The notes beneath the pieces were generated by a model that made no database searches, was not told the DNA's origin, and was given only the letters and a program-made list of their open reading frames with translations. DNA of 17,629 bases from Anaerolineaceae bacterium (lineage in GTDB: Bacteria; Chloroflexota; Anaerolineae; Anaerolineales; Anaerolineaceae). How positions within the stretch are numbered: the first letter of the stretch is position 1; each line of letters starts with the position of its first letter. This document shows, one piece after another, positions 6,051 to 13,677 of the stretch. A program made the position numbers and the translations under genes. The stretch is from contig JAQTMA010000072.1 in the NCBI GenBank assembly GCA_028714615.1, positions 1-17,629 on the forward strand, read 5' to 3'.

Positions 6051-6063
6051 AAAAAAAATGCAA
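6036..6063 (-). promoter_or_regulatory. Promoter of the ssb unit
   Basis: Minus-strand -10 TACAAT (6036-6041), 16-bp spacer, weak -35 TTGCAT (6058-6063). An 8-A tract on the plus strand (6051-6058; T-run on the coding strand) fills part of the spacer and may bend the DNA. The predicted start is near 6029, giving a leader of about 83 nt. Confidence 0.5.
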
Positions 6064-6146
6064 GTAGGAATTTTCGGGAATATGTTTTTTGTCACCTTAC
6101 GGGTTCATCACGAACCCTGGCGCTGCCTTGATGGAGCGTGAGAGGC

Positions 6147-6995
6147 TTATTTGGGACCCGGCGTCACAACCGGAGTCTCGTTGGGGCTGGGGACAGGGGC
6201 CGGGCTGCCGGCAGCCACCGCGCGCACGCTCAAGTTTGAAAAGCTGACCGTCAAGGCGCTGTCTCCGGCAGAGCGGGCGAATACTCCCACCGTCCCCGAA
6301 GACAACACCGGGTCGCTGGCGCTGAATTGGTAAAAGCCATCGGTGAAAAAGCGCATCTCGGCGCCGGCGATCCATACACTTACCTGGGTAATCTGCGGCG
6401 GCCCGCTCCTGGCCATCCAGCCTTGCACCAGGGAGGCAGTCCCATTCTTCACCCGCTCCAGGCGCATCTGCCCATCACAGGTCAGAATCCAACGGTAGAA
6501 ATCGGGTGCAGGGGAGGCGCGCAGCAGCAGGCCAAACTGATCGGCTCCGCGGCATAGGCTGGGTGACAAGGTAATTTCCAGGTAATAATCCGATAGGTTG
6601 GTATCATTGCGCAGGCTATACAGGTAGCCTTTGGGAGCGGAGACCGCCAGGGTGAGCTCGTTTTGCCCAAAAGCCACGCTGCCTGCGGCGGTTTTACCGG
6701 TCACCCAGCTCTTTGGGTCCGTAAAGAAGTCGCTCAACAACTGCTTGCCCAGCCCGGTCACCAATTCGGGGGTGGGGCTGTATTCCGGGGTGGGCAACGG
6801 GGTGGAAGTGGCGGTGGCCGGGAACCAATCGATGGTGGGTGTGACGCTGGCTGGGGAACTCGTCGGGAATGAGGTGGTGTTCTGCGGTGTGGCAACTGGG
6901 GCGCCGGCGGGAGAACAGCCCACCCCGGTCAGCACCAGGAGCAGGCAAACCACCAGCAGCCATCTTCTCCGGTTGGAGCTGGGCATGCACCTCAT
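6147..6995 (-). CDS. Secreted lipoprotein with Pro/Thr linker and beta-sandwich-like domain
   Basis: 282 aa. The start at ATG 6995 is 2 bp after the purA stop, so the genes are coupled; ATG 6986 is an alternative. Residues 1-27 are a lipoprotein signal: basic NRRR, hydrophobic WLLVVCLLLVLTGVG, lipidation Cys27. A Pro/Thr/Ser-rich linker follows (about 28-85), then a ~170-residue domain with alternating polar and hydrophobic strands (LLSDFFTDPKSWVTG, DQFGLLLRASPAPDFYRWIL, VGVFARSAG). This looks like the concanavalin-like jelly-roll (DUF1080-type) fold, often used to bind or process glycans, but no catalytic residues can be assigned. A Pro-rich tail ends the protein. The exact family is uncertain. 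Confidence 0.75.
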   Translation of the reverse strand: MRCMPSSNRRRWLLVVCLLLVLTGVGCSPAGAPVATPQNTTSFPTSSPASVTPTIDWFPATATSTPLPTPEYSPTPELVTGLGKQLLSDFFTDPKSWVTGKTAAGSVAFGQNELTLAVSAPKGYLYSLRNDTNLSDYYLEITLSPSLCRGADQFGLLLRASPAPDFYRWILTCDGQMRLERVKNGTASLVQGWMARSGPPQITQVSVWIAGAEMRFFTDGFYQFSASDPVLSSGTVGVFARSAGDSALTVSFSNLSVRAVAAGSPAPVPSPNETPVVTPGPK

Positions 6996-6997
6996 AC

Positions 6998-8293
6998 CTA
7001 CTCTTCCACAGGCACCACCTGTTCGCGCTCGGGTCCTACGGATACCAACCGGACGGGTATGCCGCTCAGGGCGGCGATGCGCTGGACGTATTCCTGTGCC
7101 TCGCCTGGAAGGTCGCTCCACTGGCGCGCCTTACTCAGGTCGGCCTGCCAGCCAGGCAGGTCCTCGTATTCAGCCTGGAAAGGTGACAGGTCAGCGGGAC
7201 CTAGTGGGAGATCGGTAAAGCGCACCTCCTTCGCCCGGTAGGACGTGCAGATGCGCACGCGCGACAGGCCGCTGAGGATATCCAGCTTGGTCAGCGCCAG
7301 CTCGGTCAGGCCGTTGATGCGCACGGCGTAGCGCAGCAGCACCCCATCCAACCATCCTACCCGGCGCGGACGGCCGGTAGTGGTGCCGAATTCGTCCCAG
7401 GGGTTGGCGCCGGTGCCGCGCAGACGCTCGGCATCTGCCCCCAAGACCTCGGTCGGGAAAGGTCCGGCGCCCACGCGCGTCTGGAAGGCTTTGGTCACGC
7501 CGATCACACGGTCTACCGGCCGGATGCCCAGGCCTAACCCGGTCAGCGCCCCGGGAGCGGTAGAAGTTGAACTGGTGACGAAGGGGTACGTGCCGTGATC
7601 CAGGTCGAGCAGGGTGCCTTGGGCGCCCTCGGCCAGCACCGTGTAACCATCCACCAAAGCCTGGTCCACCAGGAGGGCTGTGTCGCTGATAAAAGGCATC
7701 AAGATTTCCGCATAACCGGTGTATTCCTCCACCACGGCAGTGGGATCGATCGGCTCGGCCTGATACAATCCCCTCAACTGCCGGTTGACATTCTCAACGT
7801 GTGCGCCCAACTTGCCCATAAATGCGTTCGGGTCGAGCATATCCTGCATGCGCAGTCCGAGACGGGCCGCTTTATCGGTATAGGCTGGGCCGATCCCTCG
7901 CCCGGTGGTGCCGATCTGGCCCGAACCCCGGGCTTGTTCTTGGGCCAGGTCGAGGGCGCGGTCGCCCGGGGTGATCAGGTGGGCGGCGTAGGAAATCCGC
8001 AAGCGCTGGGCGCTCAAATCCACGTTCGCTTCACGCAGCGTGGTCATTTCCTGGAGCAAGGTAGCCGGATTGATGACCATGCCGTTACCCATGATCGCCA
8101 GGGTGTGGGGGTGGATTACCCCGGACGGGATCAGGTGCAGCTTGAAGGTCTGTCCACCGGCGGTGACGGTATGCCCGGCATTATCCCCGCCGTTATAGCG
8201 GGCCACCAGGTCGGCCTTCTCCGAGAGCAGGTCCACGATGCGGCCTTTGCCCTCGTCTCCCCATTGCGCTCCGACAATGATCTGTAATGGCAT
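6998..8293 (-). CDS. purA: Adenylosuccinate synthase
   Basis: 431 aa, normal length. It catalyses IMP + aspartate + GTP to adenylosuccinate, the first committed step from IMP to AMP, in the cytoplasm. Signatures: QWGDEGKGR phosphate loop near the N-terminus, NGGDNAGHTV, TTGRGIGPAYTDKAAR, AEGAQGTLLDLDHGTYPFVT and TTGRPRRVGWLDG, with the GTP-base motif LTKLDIL near the C-terminus. The start chosen is ATG 8293, beginning MPLQIIVGAQW, with TTGGAG about 7 nt upstream; an in-frame ATG six codons earlier has no such support. Transcribed leftward with the downstream lipoprotein gene. The stop TAG is at 6998-7000. Confidence 0.97.
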   Translation of the reverse strand: MPLQIIVGAQWGDEGKGRIVDLLSEKADLVARYNGGDNAGHTVTAGGQTFKLHLIPSGVIHPHTLAIMGNGMVINPATLLQEMTTLREANVDLSAQRLRISYAAHLITPGDRALDLAQEQARGSGQIGTTGRGIGPAYTDKAARLGLRMQDMLDPNAFMGKLGAHVENVNRQLRGLYQAEPIDPTAVVEEYTGYAEILMPFISDTALLVDQALVDGYTVLAEGAQGTLLDLDHGTYPFVTSSTSTAPGALTGLGLGIRPVDRVIGVTKAFQTRVGAGPFPTEVLGADAERLRGTGANPWDEFGTTTGRPRRVGWLDGVLLRYAVRINGLTELALTKLDILSGLSRVRICTSYRAKEVRFTDLPLGPADLSPFQAEYEDLPGWQADLSKARQWSDLPGEAQEYVQRIAALSGIPVRLVSVGPEREQVVPVEE

Positions 8294-8346
8294 GGCGGGC
8301 TCCAATCGCAATATTGAAAGTGGTATTTTTTCGGTAACTTAAAATA

Positions 8347-8352
8347 ATTATA
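8347..8352 (-). promoter_or_regulatory. -10 box of purA
   Basis: Perfect TATAAT on the minus strand, predicting a start near 8340 and a leader of about 47 nt to the purA ATG at 8293. No good -35 is visible at 16-18 bp. It lies back to back with the rightward promoter at 8393-8402. Confidence 0.5.
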
Positions 8353-8392
8353 CTCCGCCAGGCCGGATCGTTGGGCGAGTGATTTTTCTCTC

Positions 8393-8402
8393 ATGTTATA
8401 AT
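8393..8402 (+). promoter_or_regulatory. Extended -10 promoter of the GT-C-like gene
   Basis: ATGTTATAAT contains TGn followed by TATAAT (8397-8402), a classic extended -10, with no convincing -35. The predicted start is A8409. The same 10-mer occurs at 10218-10227 before the next plus-strand gene. Confidence 0.55.
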
Positions 8403-8438
8403 TTTCCCAGTTTTCACCCCACAACCACGGACCTTCCG

Positions 8439-10202
8439 TTGCGAAAAATCCCCATCCTGATCTTCGCACTCTTAACAGCCTGGATCTATGCTATCCTGGC
8501 CACGGCGTCGCTGTTGGGATTCCTGCGCATCTACCGTGTTTGGCTGGCTATCCCGCTTGTCCTGCTCATCACCCTCGCCATCCTCTGGCTGTACCGCCGT
8601 GAGGGGGTGATTGCCTACTACCATACGTTTTGGAAAGATTCCGGCCAACCTCCGGTAGCAGACTCCCACCATGCTGGCATTCGCATGCTCGACCTGGCTT
8701 TTTCCCTGGCAGGCGCTGCGATCACCATCTTCCTGATCCTGCTGCCGGTGATGCGCTGGCCGTATTCACCGGTCAGCGAGACTTTGCATTGGGATGCGGG
8801 TTTGTATCACCTTCCCAAGGCGCTGGAGCTGGTGAAAACTGGCTCATCGTGGGACATGACCATTGCCTACGGTGAATATCCTTCAGGCTATGAGGACCTC
8901 TTCTCCTTTGCAGCGGTGATCACCCGCAATGGTAGCCTGTTTGGGATCGCCCATGCGCTTACTTGCCTGTATTTGCTGTTCGCGTTCTGGATGCTACTCC
9001 GGCGTTACACCAGCTTGTCCACTGGTGTGGCTTTGTTCGCGAGCAGTTTTGTCATGATGAGCGGCTTCTTCACCCAGATCGACAGTAACCTCTGGTGGAT
9101 CATCAAGTACCTGGTCTATACCATCGGGAAGAACGACCTCTTCCTGGGCGCAGCTCTCCTGGCAGCGGTGCTGCATGCTCCCATTGGACCCGGCCATAAC
9201 CAGAAAGAGTATAGCGTGACCGGCCTGGCAGTGACCAGCATGATCGCGATCAGCATTAAACCTAACGCACTCCCGGTGATCGCCGGCCTGTGGGTCTGGA
9301 TGGGGTTATCCTGCTGGCGGCAGCGTCACAAGTCGCTCCGCTTCACCGCTTTCCCCTGGAAGCAGATGGTCGGTACCATTCTTCTCATCCTCCCAGGCGG
9401 ACTGTGGGCGGTCAGGAACGTTTTGGCCCAGGGGGCGGTCATTTCCGCAGGGGCGATGGGAATTCAGGAGGGTAGTATTTCCAATAACCTGCTGAATCCC
9501 TTCTTTTACCAAAATATTTCCCAGGACCTCGTGCGCGTAACACTCATCCTGATCATTTCCACCGTGCTGGCCATCTTCCGGAGACAGGTTCACTGGAGTA
9601 TGGTTGTGGCTTACGCTCTCCTCCTGGCCGGCTTTGCTATTACGCCGGCGACCGCTTATTTTGGCAATACTCAGGTACGGCCTGAGATTGCCTGGCGGTT
9701 TGCGGTGGCCGCCTTGGTTGCCGGTTTTATCCTGACGGTGACCTGGTTCTCGCCCTGGCTGAACGGCGCATACCGGTGGATTGGGCGACGGGTGGCTCTC
9801 TCGGGATTGGCCGCCATCCTGGTACTGACCTTTACGGGCTGGTTCGTGTGGGAGCACCGCAGCGTGCTGGAATATCGCGTGAAAAACGAGATTGTCCTGG
9901 AAGACCAATTCCGTGATCCGGTGGGAACCGGGGGTTACCACAGCGCCTACGACTACATCCATCAGAATGTGCGCGATTCTGTGGTATGGGTTGAAAATGG
10001 ATTGCCTTTTTACGCGTTTGGACCCGGAATTACCAACTCGGTAACCCGGTCGCGAAACGCTGATTACCTGGTTATCTTCCAGACAGCCTGGAATGGTGGC
10101 TCCGCTCAGTACCCCAGCAATCTCGACGACCCGCTTTGGCAAAAGAATTGGACGCTCGTATACGAGGACAGCCAGGGCCGGGTGTATCACCGCATCGAGT
10201 AG
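8439..10202 (+). CDS. Polytopic membrane protein, probable GT-C-type glycosyltransferase
   Basis: 587 aa from TTG 8439. About ten or more hydrophobic helices span the first ~450 residues; the last ~110 are soluble. The first large loop holds HWDAGLYHLPKALEL (from about residue 117) and then YGEYPSGYEDL, resembling the acidic loop motif (Asp with a following Tyr-His-x-Pro) of GT-C glycosyltransferases, which move sugars from lipid-linked donors on the outer membrane face. Family assignment rests on this and on the topology only. The longest frame opens at GTG 8379, but the extended -10 at 8397-8402 would put that codon upstream of transcription; TTG 8439 is the first later start codon and leads into a basic-then-hydrophobic N-terminus. 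Monocistronic or followed by the LysM gene, which has its own promoter. Confidence 0.65.
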   Translation: MRKIPILIFALLTAWIYAILATASLLGFLRIYRVWLAIPLVLLITLAILWLYRREGVIAYYHTFWKDSGQPPVADSHHAGIRMLDLAFSLAGAAITIFLILLPVMRWPYSPVSETLHWDAGLYHLPKALELVKTGSSWDMTIAYGEYPSGYEDLFSFAAVITRNGSLFGIAHALTCLYLLFAFWMLLRRYTSLSTGVALFASSFVMMSGFFTQIDSNLWWIIKYLVYTIGKNDLFLGAALLAAVLHAPIGPGHNQKEYSVTGLAVTSMIAISIKPNALPVIAGLWVWMGLSCWRQRHKSLRFTAFPWKQMVGTILLILPGGLWAVRNVLAQGAVISAGAMGIQEGSISNNLLNPFFYQNISQDLVRVTLILIISTVLAIFRRQVHWSMVVAYALLLAGFAITPATAYFGNTQVRPEIAWRFAVAALVAGFILTVTWFSPWLNGAYRWIGRRVALSGLAAILVLTFTGWFVWEHRSVLEYRVKNEIVLEDQFRDPVGTGGYHSAYDYIHQNVRDSVVWVENGLPFYAFGPGITNSVTRSRNADYLVIFQTAWNGGSAQYPSNLDDPLWQKNWTLVYEDSQGRVYHRIE

Positions 10203-10217
10203 AAGACCTCTTCCCAT

Positions 10218-10227
10218 ATGTTATAAT
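10218..10227 (+). promoter_or_regulatory. Extended -10 promoter of the LysM gene, on the start codon
   Basis: ATGTTATAAT again gives TGn followed by TATAAT (10222-10227). The predicted transcription start falls at 10233-10234, the ATG itself, so the message should be leaderless. No -35 is visible. Confidence 0.55.
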
Positions 10228-10232
10228 CCGCG

Positions 10233-11027
10233 ATGGTGAATCCCATGACAAAAAAAGCGCTGCCGATCGTGAGCTTGCTGCTGGCCAGTGTGATCTGGTT
10301 GGCGGTAGCCATCCCTGTCTTTGCCCAGCCAGGCTCCCAGAGTGCGGTGATCAACACCCCCACTCCCGGTACGGATGGCCGCATTCTCTACAAAGTGCAA
10401 AAGAAAGATACCTGCCTGAGCATCTCTTTGCTGATGGGTATTTCGCTCGACAAATTACGCCAGCTCAACAACTTGAAACCCGAATGCGTGATCATGGAAG
10501 GCCAGGACCTGCTGCTTGGGAAAATCGACCCGAACACGGCCACGCCTACCTATGGGCCTTCGCCTACCGCAACCCCGATCCTTCCCTCGGCTACCCCGTT
10601 TAACGGCACCGCCCAGGTATGCGTGCTGTTGTATCACGATATCAACGGCGACGCCATGCGCCAGGAAGAGGAACCGGCCATCCCGGATGGCGCCGTAAGC
10701 ATGACCGATCGCCTGGGCAAGGTTTCGCTCACCCTGACAACCGCAGCCGGGAGCGACTCGGTGTGCTTCAAGGATGTGCCAGAAGGGGAGTACAACATCA
10801 GCGTGGCCGTACCGCAGGGATATAACCCCACTACCGCCATGAACTATGCTCTGACGGTCAAGGCCGGCGACCAATCCACTCTGGATTTCGGCGCACAGCC
10901 CAACTCACAATCCGTTCCGGTTGCTCCCGCAGACGGGGGACGCTCGCCCCTGTTGGGTATCTTGGGCGGCCTGCTGCTCCTCGGCGGTATCGGCCTGGGA
11001 CTGTACGTGCGGCGAGCCGGAAAGTAG
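10233..11027 (+). CDS. Exported LysM / SdrD-B-like protein with C-terminal membrane anchor
   Basis: 264 aa from ATG 10233 (a second ATG at 10245 is possible). Layout: signal peptide (about 6-31, cleavage after PVFA); LysM-like glycan-binding domain (about 51-97, ILYKVQKKDTCLSISLLMGI opening and LRQLNNL core); Pro/Thr-rich linker (99-124); a beta domain (127-219) beginning CVLLYHDINGDAMRQEEEPA, like the SdrD-B/Cna-B modules of surface proteins; then a transmembrane helix (about 239-259) and a short RRAGK tail. There is no LPxTG sortase motif. The protein is expected to sit on the outer membrane face and bind cell-wall or surface glycan. It begins 30 bp after the GT-C-like gene and converges with the molybdopterin gene. 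Confidence 0.8.
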   Translation: MVNPMTKKALPIVSLLLASVIWLAVAIPVFAQPGSQSAVINTPTPGTDGRILYKVQKKDTCLSISLLMGISLDKLRQLNNLKPECVIMEGQDLLLGKIDPNTATPTYGPSPTATPILPSATPFNGTAQVCVLLYHDINGDAMRQEEEPAIPDGAVSMTDRLGKVSLTLTTAAGSDSVCFKDVPEGEYNISVAVPQGYNPTTAMNYALTVKAGDQSTLDFGAQPNSQSVPVAPADGGRSPLLGILGGLLLLGGIGLGLYVRRAGK

Positions 11028-11029
11028 GG

Positions 11030-11046
11030 AATAGGGCAACCCTATT
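11030..11046. terminator. Short hairpin at the convergent gene junction
   Basis: AATAGGG and CCCTATT form a 7-bp stem with a CAA triloop in the 22-bp gap between the stop codons of the LysM gene (11027) and the molybdopterin gene (11050). The position suits a bidirectional terminator, but neither side has a U-tract, so it may work weakly or only stabilise 3' ends. Confidence 0.4.
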
Positions 11047-11049
11047 GCC

Positions 11050-11691
11050 TTACCCCCCAAACCTTTCTTCCTTCCACACATCCCCTTCGTTGTGATAACC
11101 AGCAGCCTCCCAGAAGCCCGGGCGGTCTTGCGCCATGAACTCCAGGGCGCGGATCCATTTCGCGCCCTTCCAAAGATAGGGCACCACCAGATCCTCCCGC
11201 CCCGGGATGGCGCCGACCACCCCGCGCAGCGGGAAGCCATGCGCGGGTTCCAACGGCTGGCCGTCGAAATGCGTGGCGAGCAAGAAATTATCCGCCAGCA
11301 CAATATCGAGCGGCAGGTTGACCGTGAAGCCATATTCAGCGTGCTGCATGACGTACTTCGCGGACGGTGTTAACCGGAACAAGCCGCGGTCGACCAGGTC
11401 GCGCACGGAGATGCCTTCCCAACCCGTGTTGAACTTGCTCCAGCGCGTCACACAGTGCAGGTCCACCTCCATTTTGCGTCGAGGTAATTGGTTAAAGTCA
11501 TTCCAATCCCAACGTTGTGGCTGCTCGACTTCTCCCCAGACTTTGAAATCCCAGGTAGCGGGATCGAATTCGGGCACTGGACCATAATGCAACACCGGAA
11601 AGCGCTCGGTCAGCGATTGGCCGGGAGGCAAACGACCTTCCTGGCGCATTTTCTGCTCGTCCTGCCTGCGGCGTAAAATATTGTTCAACAT
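11050..11691 (-). CDS. Sulfite-oxidase-like molybdopterin-binding protein
   Basis: 213 aa, a single oxidoreductase molybdopterin-binding domain of the sulfite oxidase / MsrP (YedY) fold. Cys80 in DLHCVTRWSKF is the expected molybdenum ligand; Arg83, EPAHGFPLRGVV (148-159) and WKGAKW (174-179) are further cofactor-pocket motifs, and GYHNEGDVWKEERFGG closes the chain. There is no signal peptide or Tat twin-Arg export motif, so this version is probably cytoplasmic, unlike MsrP. The C-terminal dimerisation domain of true sulfite oxidases is also absent. The substrate is unknown. GGAGG lies about 10 nt before the ATG. It starts 17 bp after the EamA gene, on the same strand. Confidence 0.88.
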   Translation of the reverse strand: MLNNILRRRQDEQKMRQEGRLPPGQSLTERFPVLHYGPVPEFDPATWDFKVWGEVEQPQRWDWNDFNQLPRRKMEVDLHCVTRWSKFNTGWEGISVRDLVDRGLFRLTPSAKYVMQHAEYGFTVNLPLDIVLADNFLLATHFDGQPLEPAHGFPLRGVVGAIPGREDLVVPYLWKGAKWIRALEFMAQDRPGFWEAAGYHNEGDVWKEERFGG

Positions 11692-11708
11692 GGGTAGACT
11701 GCCTCCAT

Positions 11709-12587
11709 TTAACCCTCTGCAGCTTCCTCGCGCACGAGTGTTTTTCGCAGGGTAAATTCGTTAATGGCCAGGGCAGCGAACACAATTACCCCGCCGATTG
11801 CCAGATTCAACAGGTTGGCCTGTTCCCCGAAGAAAATCAGGGACACCGCTACCGCTAAAGGTACCTTGAGGTTGTTGAAGATGGCCAGCGCGCCAATATC
11901 CACTTTCCGCGCTCCTAGGTTCCATAAGAAGAAACATACCCCCGAGGCGACTGCGCCCAGGTAGAGCAGGGTGAGCGCCTGGGTCTGGGTGAGGGCCAGG
12001 CCAGAGAAGCCGCCAAACAACAGGGATGACAGGGCGGTGATCAGAGTAGCGCCCAGGTAGGGGAGCGCGAAGACGTGCTGATCTTTCAGCTCGGGCGAGC
12101 GGCGCATCACCTCCCGGTAGAAGACCTGTCCGAAAGCAAAACACAGGTTGGAGAGCTGCACCCACCCGAAGCCTTGCAGCAGGCTGCCCTTGAGCAGGCC
12201 AGATACCTGGACGATACCGGTGCCGATCACGGCCAGCGCCGCCGTCAGCAAGAAAATGCGGTGGAAACTGCGCTGCATCCCATCGTTGATCAAGGTGACG
12301 TAAATGGGGGTAAAAATGGTGAATAGCGCCACTTCATAGGCCTTCAGATAGCGAAAGGCGTAATTATAGGAGATGTACATCACTCCGTATTGCAGCGCTC
12401 CCACCAAAATGAGATGCAAAGCGTTCTTGCGGTTCAAGCCCCGGGTACGCAGCAACGGTAAGAAGACCAGGAAAGAGATGGCCAACCGGGCAAATGAAAG
12501 AAAATGGGGGCTCAACCCGGTGAGCACCCCTTTGATCAACCCGAATGAAAACGCCCATGCCAGCGAAACCACCCATAAATAGACCAT
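11709..12587 (-). CDS. EamA/DMT-family transporter
   Basis: 292 aa with about ten transmembrane helices in two homologous EamA halves (about 3-130 and 140-278). The opening LWVVSLAWAFSFGLIKGVL and the later GAVASGVCFFLWNLGARK followed by PLAVAVSLIFFGEQANLLNLAIGG are typical of the drug/metabolite transporter superfamily. Such proteins export amino acids, nucleotides or other small metabolites across the inner membrane; the substrate cannot be read from sequence. ATG 12587 has a TTGAGG Shine-Dalgarno sequence about 7 nt upstream. First gene of a two-gene unit with the molybdopterin protein, preceded by an inverted repeat at its probable promoter. Confidence 0.9.
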   Translation of the reverse strand: MVYLWVVSLAWAFSFGLIKGVLTGLSPHFLSFARLAISFLVFLPLLRTRGLNRKNALHLILVGALQYGVMYISYNYAFRYLKAYEVALFTIFTPIYVTLINDGMQRSFHRIFLLTAALAVIGTGIVQVSGLLKGSLLQGFGWVQLSNLCFAFGQVFYREVMRRSPELKDQHVFALPYLGATLITALSSLLFGGFSGLALTQTQALTLLYLGAVASGVCFFLWNLGARKVDIGALAIFNNLKVPLAVAVSLIFFGEQANLLNLAIGGVIVFAALAINEFTLRKTLVREEAAEG

Positions 12588-12614
12588 GATCGCCTCAACT
12601 TGAAATCGGAATTG

Positions 12615-12638
12615 GGTCTATCTTATCACAAATAGACC
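12615..12638. promoter_or_regulatory. Inverted repeat at the EamA promoter, operator candidate
   Basis: GGTCTAT (12615-12621) and ATAGACC (12632-12638) form perfect 7-bp arms spaced 10 nt, overlapping a minus-strand -10-like TAAGAT (12620-12625). A third copy, AAATAGACC, lies at the start of the EamA coding sequence (12577-12585). The layout suggests a dimeric regulator site. Confidence 0.4.
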
Positions 12639-12682
12639 ACCCGACGTGACCCACAGCGAGGTTGGCTCAATCACAAGGAAAA

Positions 12683-12787
12683 GTTGTAGCCTGGGCATCC
12701 CTGCCCGTGGTTCTGGGAGGGAGACTGCCCAGGACCCCGGGCAGGGATGCCCGGGCTACAACTCTGGTAAGGACCCCGGGCAGGGAT
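12683..12787. repeat. Intergenic GC-rich inverted repeat with third partial copy
   Basis: Arms of 28 bp (12683-12710 and 12735-12762) are inverted copies with two mismatches, built around CCCGGGCATCCCTGCCC. The spacer is 24 bp. A 17-bp direct repeat (GGACCCCGGGCAGGGAT at 12732-12748 and 12771-12787) starts a third, decayed copy. It fills the gap between the EamA and UPF0173 genes. It has the look of a dispersed REP- or MITE-like element, but no transposase or target duplication is visible here. Confidence 0.7.
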
Positions 12788-12831
12788 CCCGATAATGGTC
12801 CCGAGTTACAGAATAAGCGACACAACCTCCT

Positions 12832-13518
12832 CTATAGGTTGAAGCTTTCACCCGGTTTCAGCACGTGCACCTGGGTGCTCGTTTCCGCTTCCACCTTCCG
12901 CTTCCAGGCCAGCGGGTCTTGAGTAATCATGTCGTAGGTACTGAAATGGATCGGGATGACGTGCCTGGGTTGCAGCAGTTTCACGGCGCGCAGCGCATCG
13001 TCCGGACCCATGGTGTAGTTATCCCCGATGGGAAGCACCGCCAGGTCCAGGCTTTCTTCCCCGATCAAGCGCATATCCCCGAACAGTCCCGTGTCGCCCG
13101 CCAGGTAGAGCTTCTCGCTTTCCGGGGTGGTGAGCAAGAATCCAACCGGATTGCCTCCATTCGAGCCGTCCGGTAGGGCGGAGCCGTGCTGCGCCTGGGT
13201 CAGCTTCAGATACCCGAAGGGGTAGTGGAACCCGCCCCCGATGTGTTGCGCGTGGGTGTGTTTGACGCCATGACCTTCCGCCCAATCGACTATTTCAGCG
13301 TTGGAAATGACGGTCGCACCGGTACGTTCGGCAATCGCCAGCGTGTCGCCGACGTGGTCCCCGTGGCCGTGACTGACCAGGATAAATTGCGGGTTGACTT
13401 GATCCGGGGTGATGGTCGCTGCAGGGTTGCCTTTCAAGAAGGGGTCAACCAGCACCTGGATTCCATTCACGTCCAGATTGAGCACAGCATGACCATACCA
13501 GGTAAGTACTACAGCCAT
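12832..13518 (-). CDS. UPF0173 family metallo-beta-lactamase-fold hydrolase
   Basis: 228 aa. Metal-binding motif HGHGDH at residues 50-55, with further ligands His111, Asp142 (LAGDTGLF) and His191 (VIPIHFST). The pattern and length match UPF0173 metal-dependent hydrolases (UlaG-like), including DNYTMGPDDALRAVKLLQP (166-184). Two metal ions and phosphoester or lactone hydrolysis are expected from the fold; the true substrate of the family is not known. The protein is cytoplasmic. ATG 13518 follows a strong GGGAGGAT Shine-Dalgarno sequence and a leader of about 60 nt from a TACAAT promoter. Confidence 0.93.
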   Translation of the reverse strand: MAVVLTWYGHAVLNLDVNGIQVLVDPFLKGNPAATITPDQVNPQFILVSHGHGDHVGDTLAIAERTGATVISNAEIVDWAEGHGVKHTHAQHIGGGFHYPFGYLKLTQAQHGSALPDGSNGGNPVGFLLTTPESEKLYLAGDTGLFGDMRLIGEESLDLAVLPIGDNYTMGPDDALRAVKLLQPRHVIPIHFSTYDMITQDPLAWKRKVEAETSTQVHVLKPGESFNL

Positions 13519-13586
13519 ATCGATATCCTCCCTCAGGTGCCTGTCTTGTATCGAGCCGCTATTTAGAGAAAAACGGCCATTTACCT

Positions 13587-13614
13587 ATTGTATGCAATCT
13601 CCGGAAATGTGCAA
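13587..13614 (-). promoter_or_regulatory. Promoter of the UPF0173 hydrolase gene
   Basis: Minus-strand -10 TACAAT (13587-13592), 16-bp spacer, -35 TTGCAC (13609-13614). The predicted start is near 13580, leaving a leader of about 60 nt with a good Shine-Dalgarno sequence, in contrast to the leaderless genes nearby. Confidence 0.5.
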
Positions 13615-13677
13615 GCGAGCATCCCGGTCAAACAGGCTTTCTATACCCAATGCTGTGAGTTGCACACGCGTTCTCGG

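Noticed and set aside
6101..6117. GGGTTC/GAACCC hairpin as terminator of the purA-lipoprotein unit
   Set aside because: Only 6 bp, and on the minus strand it is followed by an A-run rather than a T-run.
9306..10217. 303-codon minus-strand frame opposite the GT-C-like gene
   Set aside because: Low-complexity, polar translation with no recognisable domain and no upstream signals, while the plus strand encodes clear transmembrane helices with its own promoter.
12662..12922. 86-codon plus-strand frame in the EamA-UPF0173 gap
   Set aside because: Its peptide is the translated inverted repeat running into the antisense of the hydrolase gene.
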